DNA from: Bacteroidales bacterium
GTDB lineage: Bacteria; Bacteroidota; Bacteroidia; Bacteroidales; JAADJA01
Reading direction: 5' to 3'
DNA: 5,751 bases
Assembly: GCA_029933495.1 (NCBI GenBank)
Contig: JAOZOC010000231.1
Location: forward strand, 1-5,751
Under the pieces are notes generated by a model. It made no database searches and was not told where the DNA came from. It was given only the letters and a program-made list of their open reading frames with translations. The position numbers and the translations under genes are program-made. Positions 1 through 5,751 of the stretch are shown piece after piece (the first letter of the stretch is position 1; the number at the start of each line of letters is the position of its first letter).

Positions 1-85
1 GGTGCAGACCACGCTATACATGAGTAAACATTTTTTTCTAAATGACAAGTGTGATAAATTTATACTAATTTTTTTTCAATATTTT

Positions 86-118
86 GTTCCTAACGGAACT
101 TACGAATTCTGTTTTCGT
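86..118. other. Two consecutive short perfect hairpins
   Basis: The first hairpin is GTTCC (86-90), loop TAAC, GGAAC (95-99). The second is ACGAA (102-106), 7-nt loop, TTCGT (114-118). Each has a perfect 5-bp stem and they are separated by only two bases. UAAC belongs to the UMAC tetraloop class, which is known to fold like GNRA loops, so the first could be stable as RNA. No T-run follows, so they do not look like an intrinsic terminator. Five-bp stems do occur by chance in AT-rich DNA, and the function is unknown. Confidence 0.35.
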
Positions 119-162
119 CATTGTAAAACCAAATAAATGAATATAATAGAGCTATTACCAAC

Positions 163-210
163 TTATTCCAAAGGATTGACAGGTATAGCCTAGCAAAGTC
201 CTGTGAATAA
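163..210. other. Bulged 11-bp stem-loop
   Basis: The left arm is TTATTC (163-168) plus ACAGG (179-183), interrupted by a 10-nt bulge. The right arm is continuous: CCTGT (200-204) followed directly by GAATAA (205-210). This gives 11 Watson-Crick pairs around a 16-nt loop (184-199). A second copy of the heptamer GACAGGT (178-184) lies at 240-246, so CCTGT could in principle pair downstream instead, but that pairing is only 5 bp. It may be part of a structured RNA or a remnant palindrome; no promoter for such an RNA was found. Confidence 0.35.
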
Positions 211-269
211 GCAGAGTAATATAAAAGAGCTGAAAACCCGACAGGTCATAAGAAATAAAAATTACACAT

Positions 270-338
270 TCTGCTCACTGTGTCTTCGCCGACGCGTAGC
301 TTGCCCTTCCGGTAAAGCTAAGGCGACACGTGGACAGA
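270..338. repeat. Long GC-rich imperfect palindrome, REP-like element
   Basis: A 69-nt segment folds into one long hairpin. From outside inwards the arms are TCTG (270-273)/CAGA (335-338), CAC (276-278)/GTG (330-332), GTGTC (280-284)/GACAC (325-329), GCC (288-290)/GGC (322-324), TAGCTT (297-302)/AAGCTA (315-320), and a G.T-containing GCC (303-305)/GGT (311-313) closing a 5-nt loop CTTCC. Bulges are one T (279), TTC (285-287), GACGCG (291-296) opposite a single A (321), and A (314). It is about 60 percent G+C in surroundings well below 40 percent. No T-run follows, so it is not a standard terminator. The best guess is a dispersed palindromic repeat; a structured RNA is the alternative. The fold is seen directly, the class is inferred. 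Confidence 0.55.
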
Positions 339-455
339 GCTTACTTGTTAGTACATTACTATTGTAATAAAATCGAAAAGTCCCCGTTAAACTTATTAAC
401 AATTTAATGTTATAATTTTAGAATATAGCAACATATTTACGCATTACATACTTAT

Positions 456-463
456 TACTTTTG
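456..463 (+). promoter_or_regulatory. Likely -7 promoter element of the TPR-barrel operon
   Basis: TACTTTTG is an exact match to the Bacteroidota -7 consensus TAnnTTTG. The usual -33 TTG about 19 nt upstream is missing; the nearest T-rich candidate is TTTA at 436-439 with a 16-nt spacer, so the upstream element is weak. Transcription would start near 468-470, leaving a leader of about 60 nt. That leader contains a weak hairpin (475-481 with 490-496, loop of Ts) and AAAGGA at 510-515. AAAGGA lies 15 nt before the ATG, somewhat far for an efficient ribosome binding site. An 8-mer with two free positions can arise by chance in AT-rich DNA. Confidence 0.5.
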
Positions 464-530
464 CTTGAATTGACAAAGCTGTTTTTTTACAGTTTTAATA
501 ATTATTAATAAAGGATTTATAGACGTAAAT

Positions 531-3500
531 ATGAAGAAAGAACTCCGGTTAATAATCACATTTTTATTTTTAGCTGTATTTATTAATGTCCTTTCCGGGC
601 AAAATACTGCCATTTACAAAAACCCTGAGGCTGATTACCGCCTTGGAATTGAGCTATATAACAAAGAAAAGTACGGTGCCGCGCGAACAATTTTCAGTGA
701 GGTTATTTCATCAACAAAAAATACAGAATCACCTTTGAGGATCAATGCTGAGTATTACGATGCTGTCTGTGCCCTTGAACTTTATAATAAGGATGCGGGG
801 TACAAGCTAAACAGATTCATCCTTTACCATCCGACAGATACAAAAAAGAATCTTGCATATTTTCAGTTGGGAAGATACAATTACAGAAATAAAAAATACA
901 AATCAGCTTTAAAACACTTTGAGCAAACCGAAATTTCTGATTTAACAAATGAGCAAAAGGGAGAGTATTATTTCAAAACAGGCTATTGCTATTTCAAAGC
1001 AAAGGACTTTTATAAGTCAAAAACTGCTTTTGACAAGGCTATCTCCTTCGACTCGAAGTATGCATCACCTGCAAAATACTATCTCGCTCATCTTGCTTAT
1101 GAAAACGGTGACTACAACACTGCTCTGGCAGGATTTCAGGAACTTGGTTCCGACCCTAACTTCAAAGCTATTGCCCCATACTACATTGTTCAAATCCTTT
1201 TTATGAAAGGAGAATATGAAAAAGTCACGGAACAGGCTCCTCCCCTGCTCGAGAATGCATCCAAAAAACGAGCACCCGACCTTACCAGGATTATCGGCGA
1301 ATCGTATTACAAACTTTCGGAGTATGAAAAGGCGCTACCCTATCTTGAAAGATACAGTAACTCAGCAAGAAGCCGAATGAAAAAGGAAGACCTTTTTATT
1401 CTGGGATTTGTGCGCTACAAAACAGGCAATTACGATAAAGCTATAAAAGACCTTCAGCAATCAACCGGAAGAAACGATTCAATATCACAATATGCCTGGT
1501 ACTATCTTGGGGGTTGTTATCTCGAAACAAATCAAAAGAAATTTGCAGCCAATGCATTTAACCAAGCCTTTAAACTACCGTTTGACAAAGAGATCAGGGA
1601 AGATGCCCTTTTCAATTATGCAAAGCTAACCTACGACCTTTCATTCGACCCATACAACACGGCTATCAATGCTTTGAAGGAATACCTCAACGACTATCCC
1701 AACTCAAGTAAAAACGATGAAGCATATACTTTTTTGTACAAAATAGCACTGTCAACCGGAAAATATGATGAAGCAATGTTTGCTCTTCAAAAAATTAACA
1801 ACAAAGGAAAGACCTACAATAAGGATCTTCAGAAGACTACATTTATGCTTGGCACAGAGCTGTTTAACAAGATGGATTATGAAGAAGCAGTTGTAAAATT
1901 CAAAAAGGCAGAAGAAGTAAATATCGATAAAAAAATCACATCCGAAAGTATGTTCTGGATCGGAGAGGCTTATTACAGATTAAAGAACTATCAACTGTCG
2001 TTCAGTTACTACAAAAAATTTCTTGATGCACGTCAGTCAAAAAGCATTCCGACTTACAATATTGCTTTCTATAACATCGGTTATATCTATTTCAAACGGA
2101 AAGAGTATGCAAATGCACTCAACTATTTCAAAAAATTCCTCTCCACAAAACCGTCAAACCTCCAAATGACAGCAGATGCCGATTTACGTACAGGCGACTC
2201 CTATTTTGTACTTAAGCAATACGACAATGCAATCGAATATTACGATAAGGGAATAAAGATGCAGGCACTTGATGTTGATTACGCTCTTTATCAAAAAGCC
2301 CTGGCACTAGGCGTTTTACAAAGGTATGACGAAAAGATAATCGCACTCAACAAGGTAATAAACGGCTTCCCGAATTCATCACTTTACGGAAAATCGCTTT
2401 ACGAACTGGGTAATACTTACCTGATAATGAATAAGAATGAAAATGCCCTGATTAGCTTTAAACGAATAGTAAAAGAGCGGCCAACGAGTATCTACTCAAT
2501 TAAAGCACAACTAAAATCAGGTTTGATATATTACAATGGCGGACAAAATGACCTGGCACTGATGACCTTTAAAAAGGTTGTATCTACATTTCCAGGGACT
2601 CCTGAATCGAAAGAAGCTCTGGTAAGTATTAGAAACATCTATATTGACATGAACAGAGCAGGAGACTATTTTGCCTATGCTGCCGACCTCTCCTTCGCCA
2701 ATGTTACACCATCCGAACAGGACTCTGTCTTGTACATTGCTGCTGAGAATCAATATCTTGACGGCAATACATCAGGGGCAATAACATCTCTGGCAAAATA
2801 CCTTGAAAAATTCCCGGATGGTGCATATAAGATGAATGCAGAATTTTATCTTGCAGAGTGTCTTTACCGTGAAGGTAAGAAAAATGAAGCTCTGAAATAT
2901 TATACTGTTGTTTTGGCTGAGCCGCAATCAGGATTCACTGAAACTGCACTTTACAAAGCAGCTACAATCAGTTACGAGCAAGAGGATTATACTGAAGCAG
3001 CTCCTCTGTTTGCAAGACTTGAAGGTATCACAGAAAACCCTGAATTACTTACTGACTCAAGATACTGGCAAATGAAATCATACCTCTATCTGAAGGATTA
3101 CGAAAATGCCCTTGCCTCTGCAAACAGATTACTCTCATCAGAAAAGCTTGACGACAATATTAAACTTGATGCATTGATGATAAAAGCAAAGGCATTTCTC
3201 TCGGCAGGCGAACTGGCTCTTGCTGAAAAAACCTTCAACGACATTGTTAAAATATCGCAAGGCGAAAAGGGAGCCGAAGCAAAATATAATATTGCTGAAA
3301 TTGAATTTACACTAAAAAATAATACAGAATCTGAAAAGCTGGTTTTTGAACTTGTTAACGACTACTCAAACTCCGACTATTGGGTGGCGAAAGGATTCAT
3401 ACTGCTAGGAGACATTTACACTGAAGCTGGAAATCTTTTCCAGGCAAAACAGACTTTTCAAAGTATTATAGACAATTACGACGGTAAGGATTTGACCGAT

Positions 3501-3638
3501 ATTGCAATGAAAAAGTTAAACAAAATCAATATTCAGGAACAGGAAGAAATCAACATCCAAAAGCAAAAAGACAGCATATTAACCGTACCTGACACAATTA
3601 GGATTAAAGGTGAGACAGTGGAGTTGCAAAAGTTTTAA
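531..3638 (+). CDS. Secreted multi-TPR scaffold protein (about 25 repeats)
   Basis: This encodes a 1035-residue exported protein built almost entirely of tetratricopeptide-like helical hairpins. Residues 1-23 form a signal peptide: MKKELR, a hydrophobic core, then VLSG before QN. There is no lipobox cysteine, so it should be a soluble or peripherally bound periplasmic protein. Repeats run from about residue 33 to 985, with the TPR pattern of aromatic, Gly/Ala and Ala-Leu positions. Clear examples are near 33-62, 107-133, 144-176, 180-206 and 250-276; I count about 25, some degenerate. The C-terminus (about 987-1035) is a charged Gln/Glu/Lys-rich tail ending in a short Val/Ile-rich stretch, a possible docking segment. 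TPR superhelices bind proteins, so a scaffold or assembly role is expected; no catalytic motif is visible. It resembles long TPR proteins I recall from many Bacteroidota, often beside a TonB-receptor-like barrel as here. The family is fairly sure, the function unknown. The start is the only ATG placed directly before the signal peptide. Confidence 0.9.
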   Translation: MKKELRLIITFLFLAVFINVLSGQNTAIYKNPEADYRLGIELYNKEKYGAARTIFSEVISSTKNTESPLRINAEYYDAVCALELYNKDAGYKLNRFILYHPTDTKKNLAYFQLGRYNYRNKKYKSALKHFEQTEISDLTNEQKGEYYFKTGYCYFKAKDFYKSKTAFDKAISFDSKYASPAKYYLAHLAYENGDYNTALAGFQELGSDPNFKAIAPYYIVQILFMKGEYEKVTEQAPPLLENASKKRAPDLTRIIGESYYKLSEYEKALPYLERYSNSARSRMKKEDLFILGFVRYKTGNYDKAIKDLQQSTGRNDSISQYAWYYLGGCYLETNQKKFAANAFNQAFKLPFDKEIREDALFNYAKLTYDLSFDPYNTAINALKEYLNDYPNSSKNDEAYTFLYKIALSTGKYDEAMFALQKINNKGKTYNKDLQKTTFMLGTELFNKMDYEEAVVKFKKAEEVNIDKKITSESMFWIGEAYYRLKNYQLSFSYYKKFLDARQSKSIPTYNIAFYNIGYIYFKRKEYANALNYFKKFLSTKPSNLQMTADADLRTGDSYFVLKQYDNAIEYYDKGIKMQALDVDYALYQKALALGVLQRYDEKIIALNKVINGFPNSSLYGKSLYELGNTYLIMNKNENALISFKRIVKERPTSIYSIKAQLKSGLIYYNGGQNDLALMTFKKVVSTFPGTPESKEALVSIRNIYIDMNRAGDYFAYAADLSFANVTPSEQDSVLYIAAENQYLDGNTSGAITSLAKYLEKFPDGAYKMNAEFYLAECLYREGKKNEALKYYTVVLAEPQSGFTETALYKAATISYEQEDYTEAAPLFARLEGITENPELLTDSRYWQMKSYLYLKDYENALASANRLLSSEKLDDNIKLDALMIKAKAFLSAGELALAEKTFNDIVKISQGEKGAEAKYNIAEIEFTLKNNTESEKLVFELVNDYSNSDYWVAKGFILLGDIYTEAGNLFQAKQTFQSIIDNYDGKDLTDIAMKKLNKINIQEQEEINIQKQKDSILTVPDTIRIKGETVELQKF

Positions 3639-3677
3639 TGTCATTTTCAGTATAAAAGCTGCAAAACAAAATAAAAG

Positions 3678-5432
3678 ATGAAGGAAAAAATAAAAAATAT
3701 GAACCGGAATTATTTTTTAGGATTTAACAGATGGACAGCTCTTACGCTGTTTTTCTTGCTAATGATAAATACAGAGATTTTTGCACAGCAGGATAGCACA
3801 AAAATTGAGGAGGTGACAGTAGTTTCTGCCTATGATCCTGCTGTTAATGATGCTTTCAAGCTCAATATTGCCCCAAAAATTACAGACGATTATATTGAAA
3901 AGCCAAATTTTGAATATTCGGTAATTTCTAAAAATATCAACTCACGGTTAGGTGTGAACCCCATTATGGCTGCAAAAATAGCAGGCGAGTCAGCTCCTAA
4001 GCTTTACAGAAATTATGTAAAACTGGGATTCGCAACGACGATCTCTCCTTATATTGATTTTTATGCAGGAATGCTCAGATCTAAAAAGAGCGGTTTTGGT
4101 GTTCGCCTTAAACACTTCTCATCTTCAGCAGGCATTAAAGAATATGCATATCCGGGTTCTGGTGTTACAGAAGCAAATGTTTACGGCAGAAAATTCGGAA
4201 ACAAGCACACATTTTCAACTGAACTATTTTACAAACAAAACAGGGCACATTTCTATGGATATAAGCCTGACAATTTCCCGGAAATTTCCCTGTCTGACAA
4301 AGATATCCGGCAGACATATCACCTAATCGGATTAAAGACATTGTATGAAAGCACTTACAGGCAATCATCCGCCCTGCATCATACTTTAAAACTCAATTAC
4401 TATTATTTGTGGGAAGGTTACAACAGTACTGAGCATAATATTATGTTTGATGCCGACATCCATAAAAAAGTTAATTTCTTCAACTTTTCAAAGGAGCAGA
4501 AACTTGGACTTGATGTGGGTACCGACCTTTGGTTCAACAGCGATAGCATTGCAACTGAAAATAGCGGAATAGTATCATTTAAACCATACTACAATCTGAA
4601 ATTTGCACAATACGGTTTCTATGTCGGAATGGATGTGGCCCTACAGATGGATTCGGCAACTTCAGTTCATGTTTACCCGATTGTAACCGCCGAAGTACAG
4701 GTAATAAAAGATGTTTTGGTAACCTATGCAGGAATCAAAGGTGAGTTGCAAAAAAACAGCATGAAAACATTCAGCGATGAAAATATTTTTATCACATCCA
4801 CGATTGAAAAAAGATTCACAAACTACAAATTCGGACAGTTCGGAGGTGTGAAAGGCCACCTAGGTAAATATTTTGATTACAATCTAATGTTTGTTAATTT
4901 TACGGTTGAAGATATGCCCTTTTACGTCAATGATACTGCTTCGGCTCCTGCAGAAGGATTAAACAACAAGTTTTCTGTTGTTTACGACAGGGTTAAATAT
5001 TCGAGGGTCATTGCCGACTTCGGATTCCATTATAAAAGCAAATTCAATGCAATGCTGAGAGGAACCTATCACAACTATTTCTTAGACAACCTTGACGAAC
5101 CATGGCACAAACCGAAGTTAGAAGTATCACTGATGATGGATTACAATATGCAGGATAAATTCCTTTTTAAAGCAGAACTTTTTACCTTTAGTAAAATGTA
5201 TACACCCGTTTATCAATACAGCACCGACAACAACGGATTGAAAGTTGTAACACAGGTTGCAGAAGAAATTAAAGGTGCAGTTGACCTTAACCTCGGGGTG
5301 GAATACCGATATTCAAAGGTACTGTCGGGCTTTGTCAACCTGAACAATATCCTTAATCAGAAATATTACAAATTTTACAACTATCCGTCTTACAGGTTTA
5401 ACCTAATGCTTGGGATAACTTATTCTTTTTGA
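3678..5432 (+). CDS. TonB-receptor-like outer-membrane beta-barrel lacking a plug
   Basis: A 584-residue outer-membrane protein. The signal peptide covers about residues 1-36, with Trp-Thr-Ala-Leu leading the hydrophobic core and cleavage likely at IFA/QQD. The mature N-terminus carries EEVTVVSAYDP (44-54), which resembles a TonB box. A linker of about 55 residues then leads to the first apparent beta-strands (about 109-132). The rest alternates hydrophobic and polar residues, rich in Tyr, Phe and Asn, as in barrels. The C-terminus has NLNNILNQKYYKFYNYPS (positions within 555-575) and ends YSF, matching the last strands of TonB-dependent receptors and the terminal aromatic recognised by the BAM complex. 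Classical receptors carry a plug of about 150 residues between TonB box and barrel; there is no room for one here, and total length is well below theirs. The gene begins 39 nt after the TPR gene with no promoter between, so the two are probably co-transcribed and may form a complex. The barrel fold is fairly certain; substrate and TonB dependence are unknown. Confidence 0.85.
   Translation: MKEKIKNMNRNYFLGFNRWTALTLFFLLMINTEIFAQQDSTKIEEVTVVSAYDPAVNDAFKLNIAPKITDDYIEKPNFEYSVISKNINSRLGVNPIMAAKIAGESAPKLYRNYVKLGFATTISPYIDFYAGMLRSKKSGFGVRLKHFSSSAGIKEYAYPGSGVTEANVYGRKFGNKHTFSTELFYKQNRAHFYGYKPDNFPEISLSDKDIRQTYHLIGLKTLYESTYRQSSALHHTLKLNYYYLWEGYNSTEHNIMFDADIHKKVNFFNFSKEQKLGLDVGTDLWFNSDSIATENSGIVSFKPYYNLKFAQYGFYVGMDVALQMDSATSVHVYPIVTAEVQVIKDVLVTYAGIKGELQKNSMKTFSDENIFITSTIEKRFTNYKFGQFGGVKGHLGKYFDYNLMFVNFTVEDMPFYVNDTASAPAEGLNNKFSVVYDRVKYSRVIADFGFHYKSKFNAMLRGTYHNYFLDNLDEPWHKPKLEVSLMMDYNMQDKFLFKAELFTFSKMYTPVYQYSTDNNGLKVVTQVAEEIKGAVDLNLGVEYRYSKVLSGFVNLNNILNQKYYKFYNYPSYRFNLMLGITYSF
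3681..3701 (+). promoter_or_regulatory. Ribosome binding site and alternative start of the barrel gene
   Basis: The ATG at 3678 is preceded only by an A-rich tract without a purine-rich anti-16S match. An in-frame ATG at 3699-3701 (residue 8) is preceded by AAGGAAA at 3681-3687, with about 11-13 nt spacing. Starting there would give MNRNYFLGFNRW, still a complete signal peptide with a shorter basic region. The mature protein is the same either way. Because Bacteroidota depend little on Shine-Dalgarno pairing, the longer form is kept as the main call. Confidence 0.35.
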
Positions 5433-5436
5433 TTTA

Positions 5437-5462
5437 CTTCGCATATGCTATGGCGGACGAAG
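5437..5462. repeat. Short palindromic element flanked by GATTTAC copies
   Basis: CTTCG (5437-5441) pairs with CGAAG (5458-5462). The interior holds the perfect 8-bp palindrome GCATATGC (5441-5448) and a GC-rich part, TGGCGGA (5451-5457). The heptamer GATTTAC stands on both sides, at 5431-5437 (overlapping the TGA stop of the barrel gene) and at 5463-5469. Read on the minus strand, the element goes CTTCG, 7 nt, TAGC. The hairpin at 270-338 reads CTTCG, 8 nt, TAGC on the plus strand, so the two may belong to one repeat family. With no T-run after it and only a 5-bp stem, it is a poor terminator. Confidence 0.45.
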
Positions 5463-5481
5463 GATTTACGATTTACGATTT
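5463..5481. repeat. GATTTAC tandem repeat, 2.7 copies
   Basis: Two complete copies of the 7-bp unit GATTTAC (5463-5469 and 5470-5476) are followed by a partial GATTT (5477-5481). A further complete copy is at 5431-5437, before the palindrome. Short runs of this kind are, from memory, common between genes in some Bacteroidota and tend to vary in copy number. No function is apparent. Confidence 0.6.
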
Positions 5482-5526
5482 GGAAGATGTTATACTAATC
5501 TTGCTGTTTGATATTATGCAGGACTG

Positions 5527-5556
5527 TTGACAACCGAAAATATTTCTTTATCTTTG
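5527..5556 (+). promoter_or_regulatory. Bacteroidota-type promoter of the third gene
   Basis: TTG at 5527-5529 is followed after exactly 19 nt by TATCTTTG (5549-5556), which fits the consensus TTG-N19-TAnnTTTG of the primary Bacteroidota sigma factor. Transcription would start near 5561-5563, only about 13-15 nt before the ATG at 5576, so the leader would be an A-rich stub without a Shine-Dalgarno sequence. This is the best promoter in the window and implies that the third gene is transcribed separately from the TPR-barrel operon. Confidence 0.65.
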
Positions 5557-5575
5557 TCAAAAAAAAATTAGAAAA

Positions 5576-5751
5576 ATGAAAAATATTTTTATTCTGGGAT
5601 TTATTTTTATCAGCATATTACAAGCCCTTATTGCCGAAGATGAACCTGGCCTTAGCTGGCCAAAGGAAATTGAGAAAAAAGGAACAGTAGTCGTTTTATA
5701 CCAACCACAACTTGAAATTCTTAAAGGGAATATTCTTACAGGACGTATGGC
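5576..5751 (+). CDS. Secreted protein of unknown function, N-terminal part only
   Basis: The frame is open from this ATG to the window end, giving 58 codons plus two bases. Residues 1-20 (MKNIFILGFI then FISILQALIA) are a clear signal peptide, cleaved probably at LIA/EDE; there is no lipobox cysteine. The mature start contains SWPKEI (27-32), VVVLYQPQLE (38-47) and a GNILTGR segment (51-57). From memory, a WPxxI, YQPQ, G-x-x-L-x-GR pattern occurs at the start of large secreted proteins, some labelled as carbohydrate-binding, in Bacteroidota and Proteobacteria. That link is tentative and the function cannot be assigned. The predicted promoter at 5527-5556 and the absence of a better upstream start support this ATG. 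The fragment is cut by the window edge, not by a mutation. Confidence 0.75.
   Translation, partial: MKNIFILGFIFISILQALIAEDEPGLSWPKEIEKKGTVVVLYQPQLEILKGNILTGRM

Larger units (their letters stand above)
1..530. other. Gene-free upstream region with several stem-loops
   Basis: No reading frame here looks like a gene. Frame 1 gives eight codons and then TAA at 25-27, which could be the tail of a gene entering from the left but is too short to judge. Frame 2 is open to a TAA at 134-136, but its product is a low-complexity, Phe/Lys-rich string with no recognisable motif. Most of the region is strongly AT-rich, as intergenic DNA is in this genome. The exception is about 281-340, which is roughly 60 percent G+C and forms a long hairpin. 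Further stem-loops lie at 86-118 and 163-210. A T-run at 31-37 has no clear hairpin before it, so it is not called a terminator. The promoter of the downstream operon appears to lie near 456-463. Confidence 0.75.

Noticed and set aside
1..27. Tail of an upstream gene (frame 1, ending in TAA at 25-27)
   Set aside because: Only eight codons are visible and they have no recognisable feature; frame 2 is also open and a minus-strand ATG lies at 19-21, so the sequence does not favour any one of them.
2..136. Small ORF in frame 2, open from the window edge
   Set aside because: The product is low-complexity and Phe/Lys-rich, as expected from translating AT-rich non-coding DNA, and no start signal is visible.
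178..246. Riboswitch-like alternative pairing, CCTGT (200-204) with ACAGG at 179-183 or 241-245
   Set aside because: The downstream alternative is only 5 bp against 11 bp for the local stem, and the region lies upstream of the predicted promoter at 456-463, so it would not be in that mRNA.
120..345. tRNA, tmRNA, SRP RNA or RNase P RNA gene
   Set aside because: No T-arm consensus, CCA end, SRP tetraloop domain or RNase P conserved core was found in the stretch on inspection.
470..501. E. coli-like sigma70 promoter (TTGACA at 470-475, TAATAA at 496-501)
   Set aside because: The spacer is 20 nt, the -10 match is poor, and Bacteroidota use a different consensus; the TAnnTTTG site at 456-463 fits better.
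2517..2753. Minus-strand ORF of 78 codons inside the TPR gene
   Set aside because: It overlaps well-conserved-looking TPR coding sequence, has a Cys/Ser/Arg-rich unnatural composition and no motif; it is a shadow frame.
4165..4368. Minus-strand ORF inside the barrel gene
   Set aside because: Composition is Cys-rich and it lies antisense to clear beta-barrel coding sequence; another shadow frame.
5484..5502. Terminator hairpin after the barrel gene (AAGAT / ATCTT)
   Set aside because: The stem is only 5 AT-rich pairs with a 9-nt loop and there is no T-run after it.

Overview
The window looks like AT-rich chromosomal DNA of a Bacteroidota bacterium, probably in or near the Bacteroidales, possibly an uncultured lineage. 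Three things point there. Two promoter-like sites match the Bacteroidota sigma consensus TAnnTTTG, one of them with a TTG exactly 19 nt upstream. Ribosome binding sites are weak or absent. The two complete proteins, a very long secreted TPR protein and a TonB-receptor-like barrel without a plug, resemble a Bacteroidota-typical pair. The taxonomic call rests on these features and family memory, not on a search.

Layout: positions 1-530 hold no convincing gene. They contain several stem-loops (86-118, 163-210 and a strong GC-rich one at 270-338) and then a promoter-like site (456-463) with a leader of about 60 nt. Positions 531-3638 encode a 1035-residue exported protein made almost entirely of TPR-like helical repeats. 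After a 39-nt gap, 3678-5432 encode a 584-residue outer-membrane beta-barrel protein; the spacing and the lack of a promoter between them suggest one operon. The 143-nt gap at 5433-5575 holds a palindrome flanked by copies of GATTTAC, a short GATTTAC tandem run, and the best promoter in the window (5527-5556). A third gene starts at 5576 and runs off the end; it encodes a secreted protein of which only 58 codons are visible.

How they may work together: the first two genes are best read as one envelope module, a periplasmic TPR scaffold and a plugless outer-membrane barrel that still has a TonB-box-like segment near its mature N-terminus. The substrate cannot be told from sequence. The third gene has its own promoter and is probably a separate transcription unit. 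The most interesting material is the barrel with a TonB-box-like motif but no room for a plug, its pairing with a huge TPR protein, and the GC-rich palindromic elements on both sides of the operon. No defence system, CRISPR array, integrase or transposase is visible.
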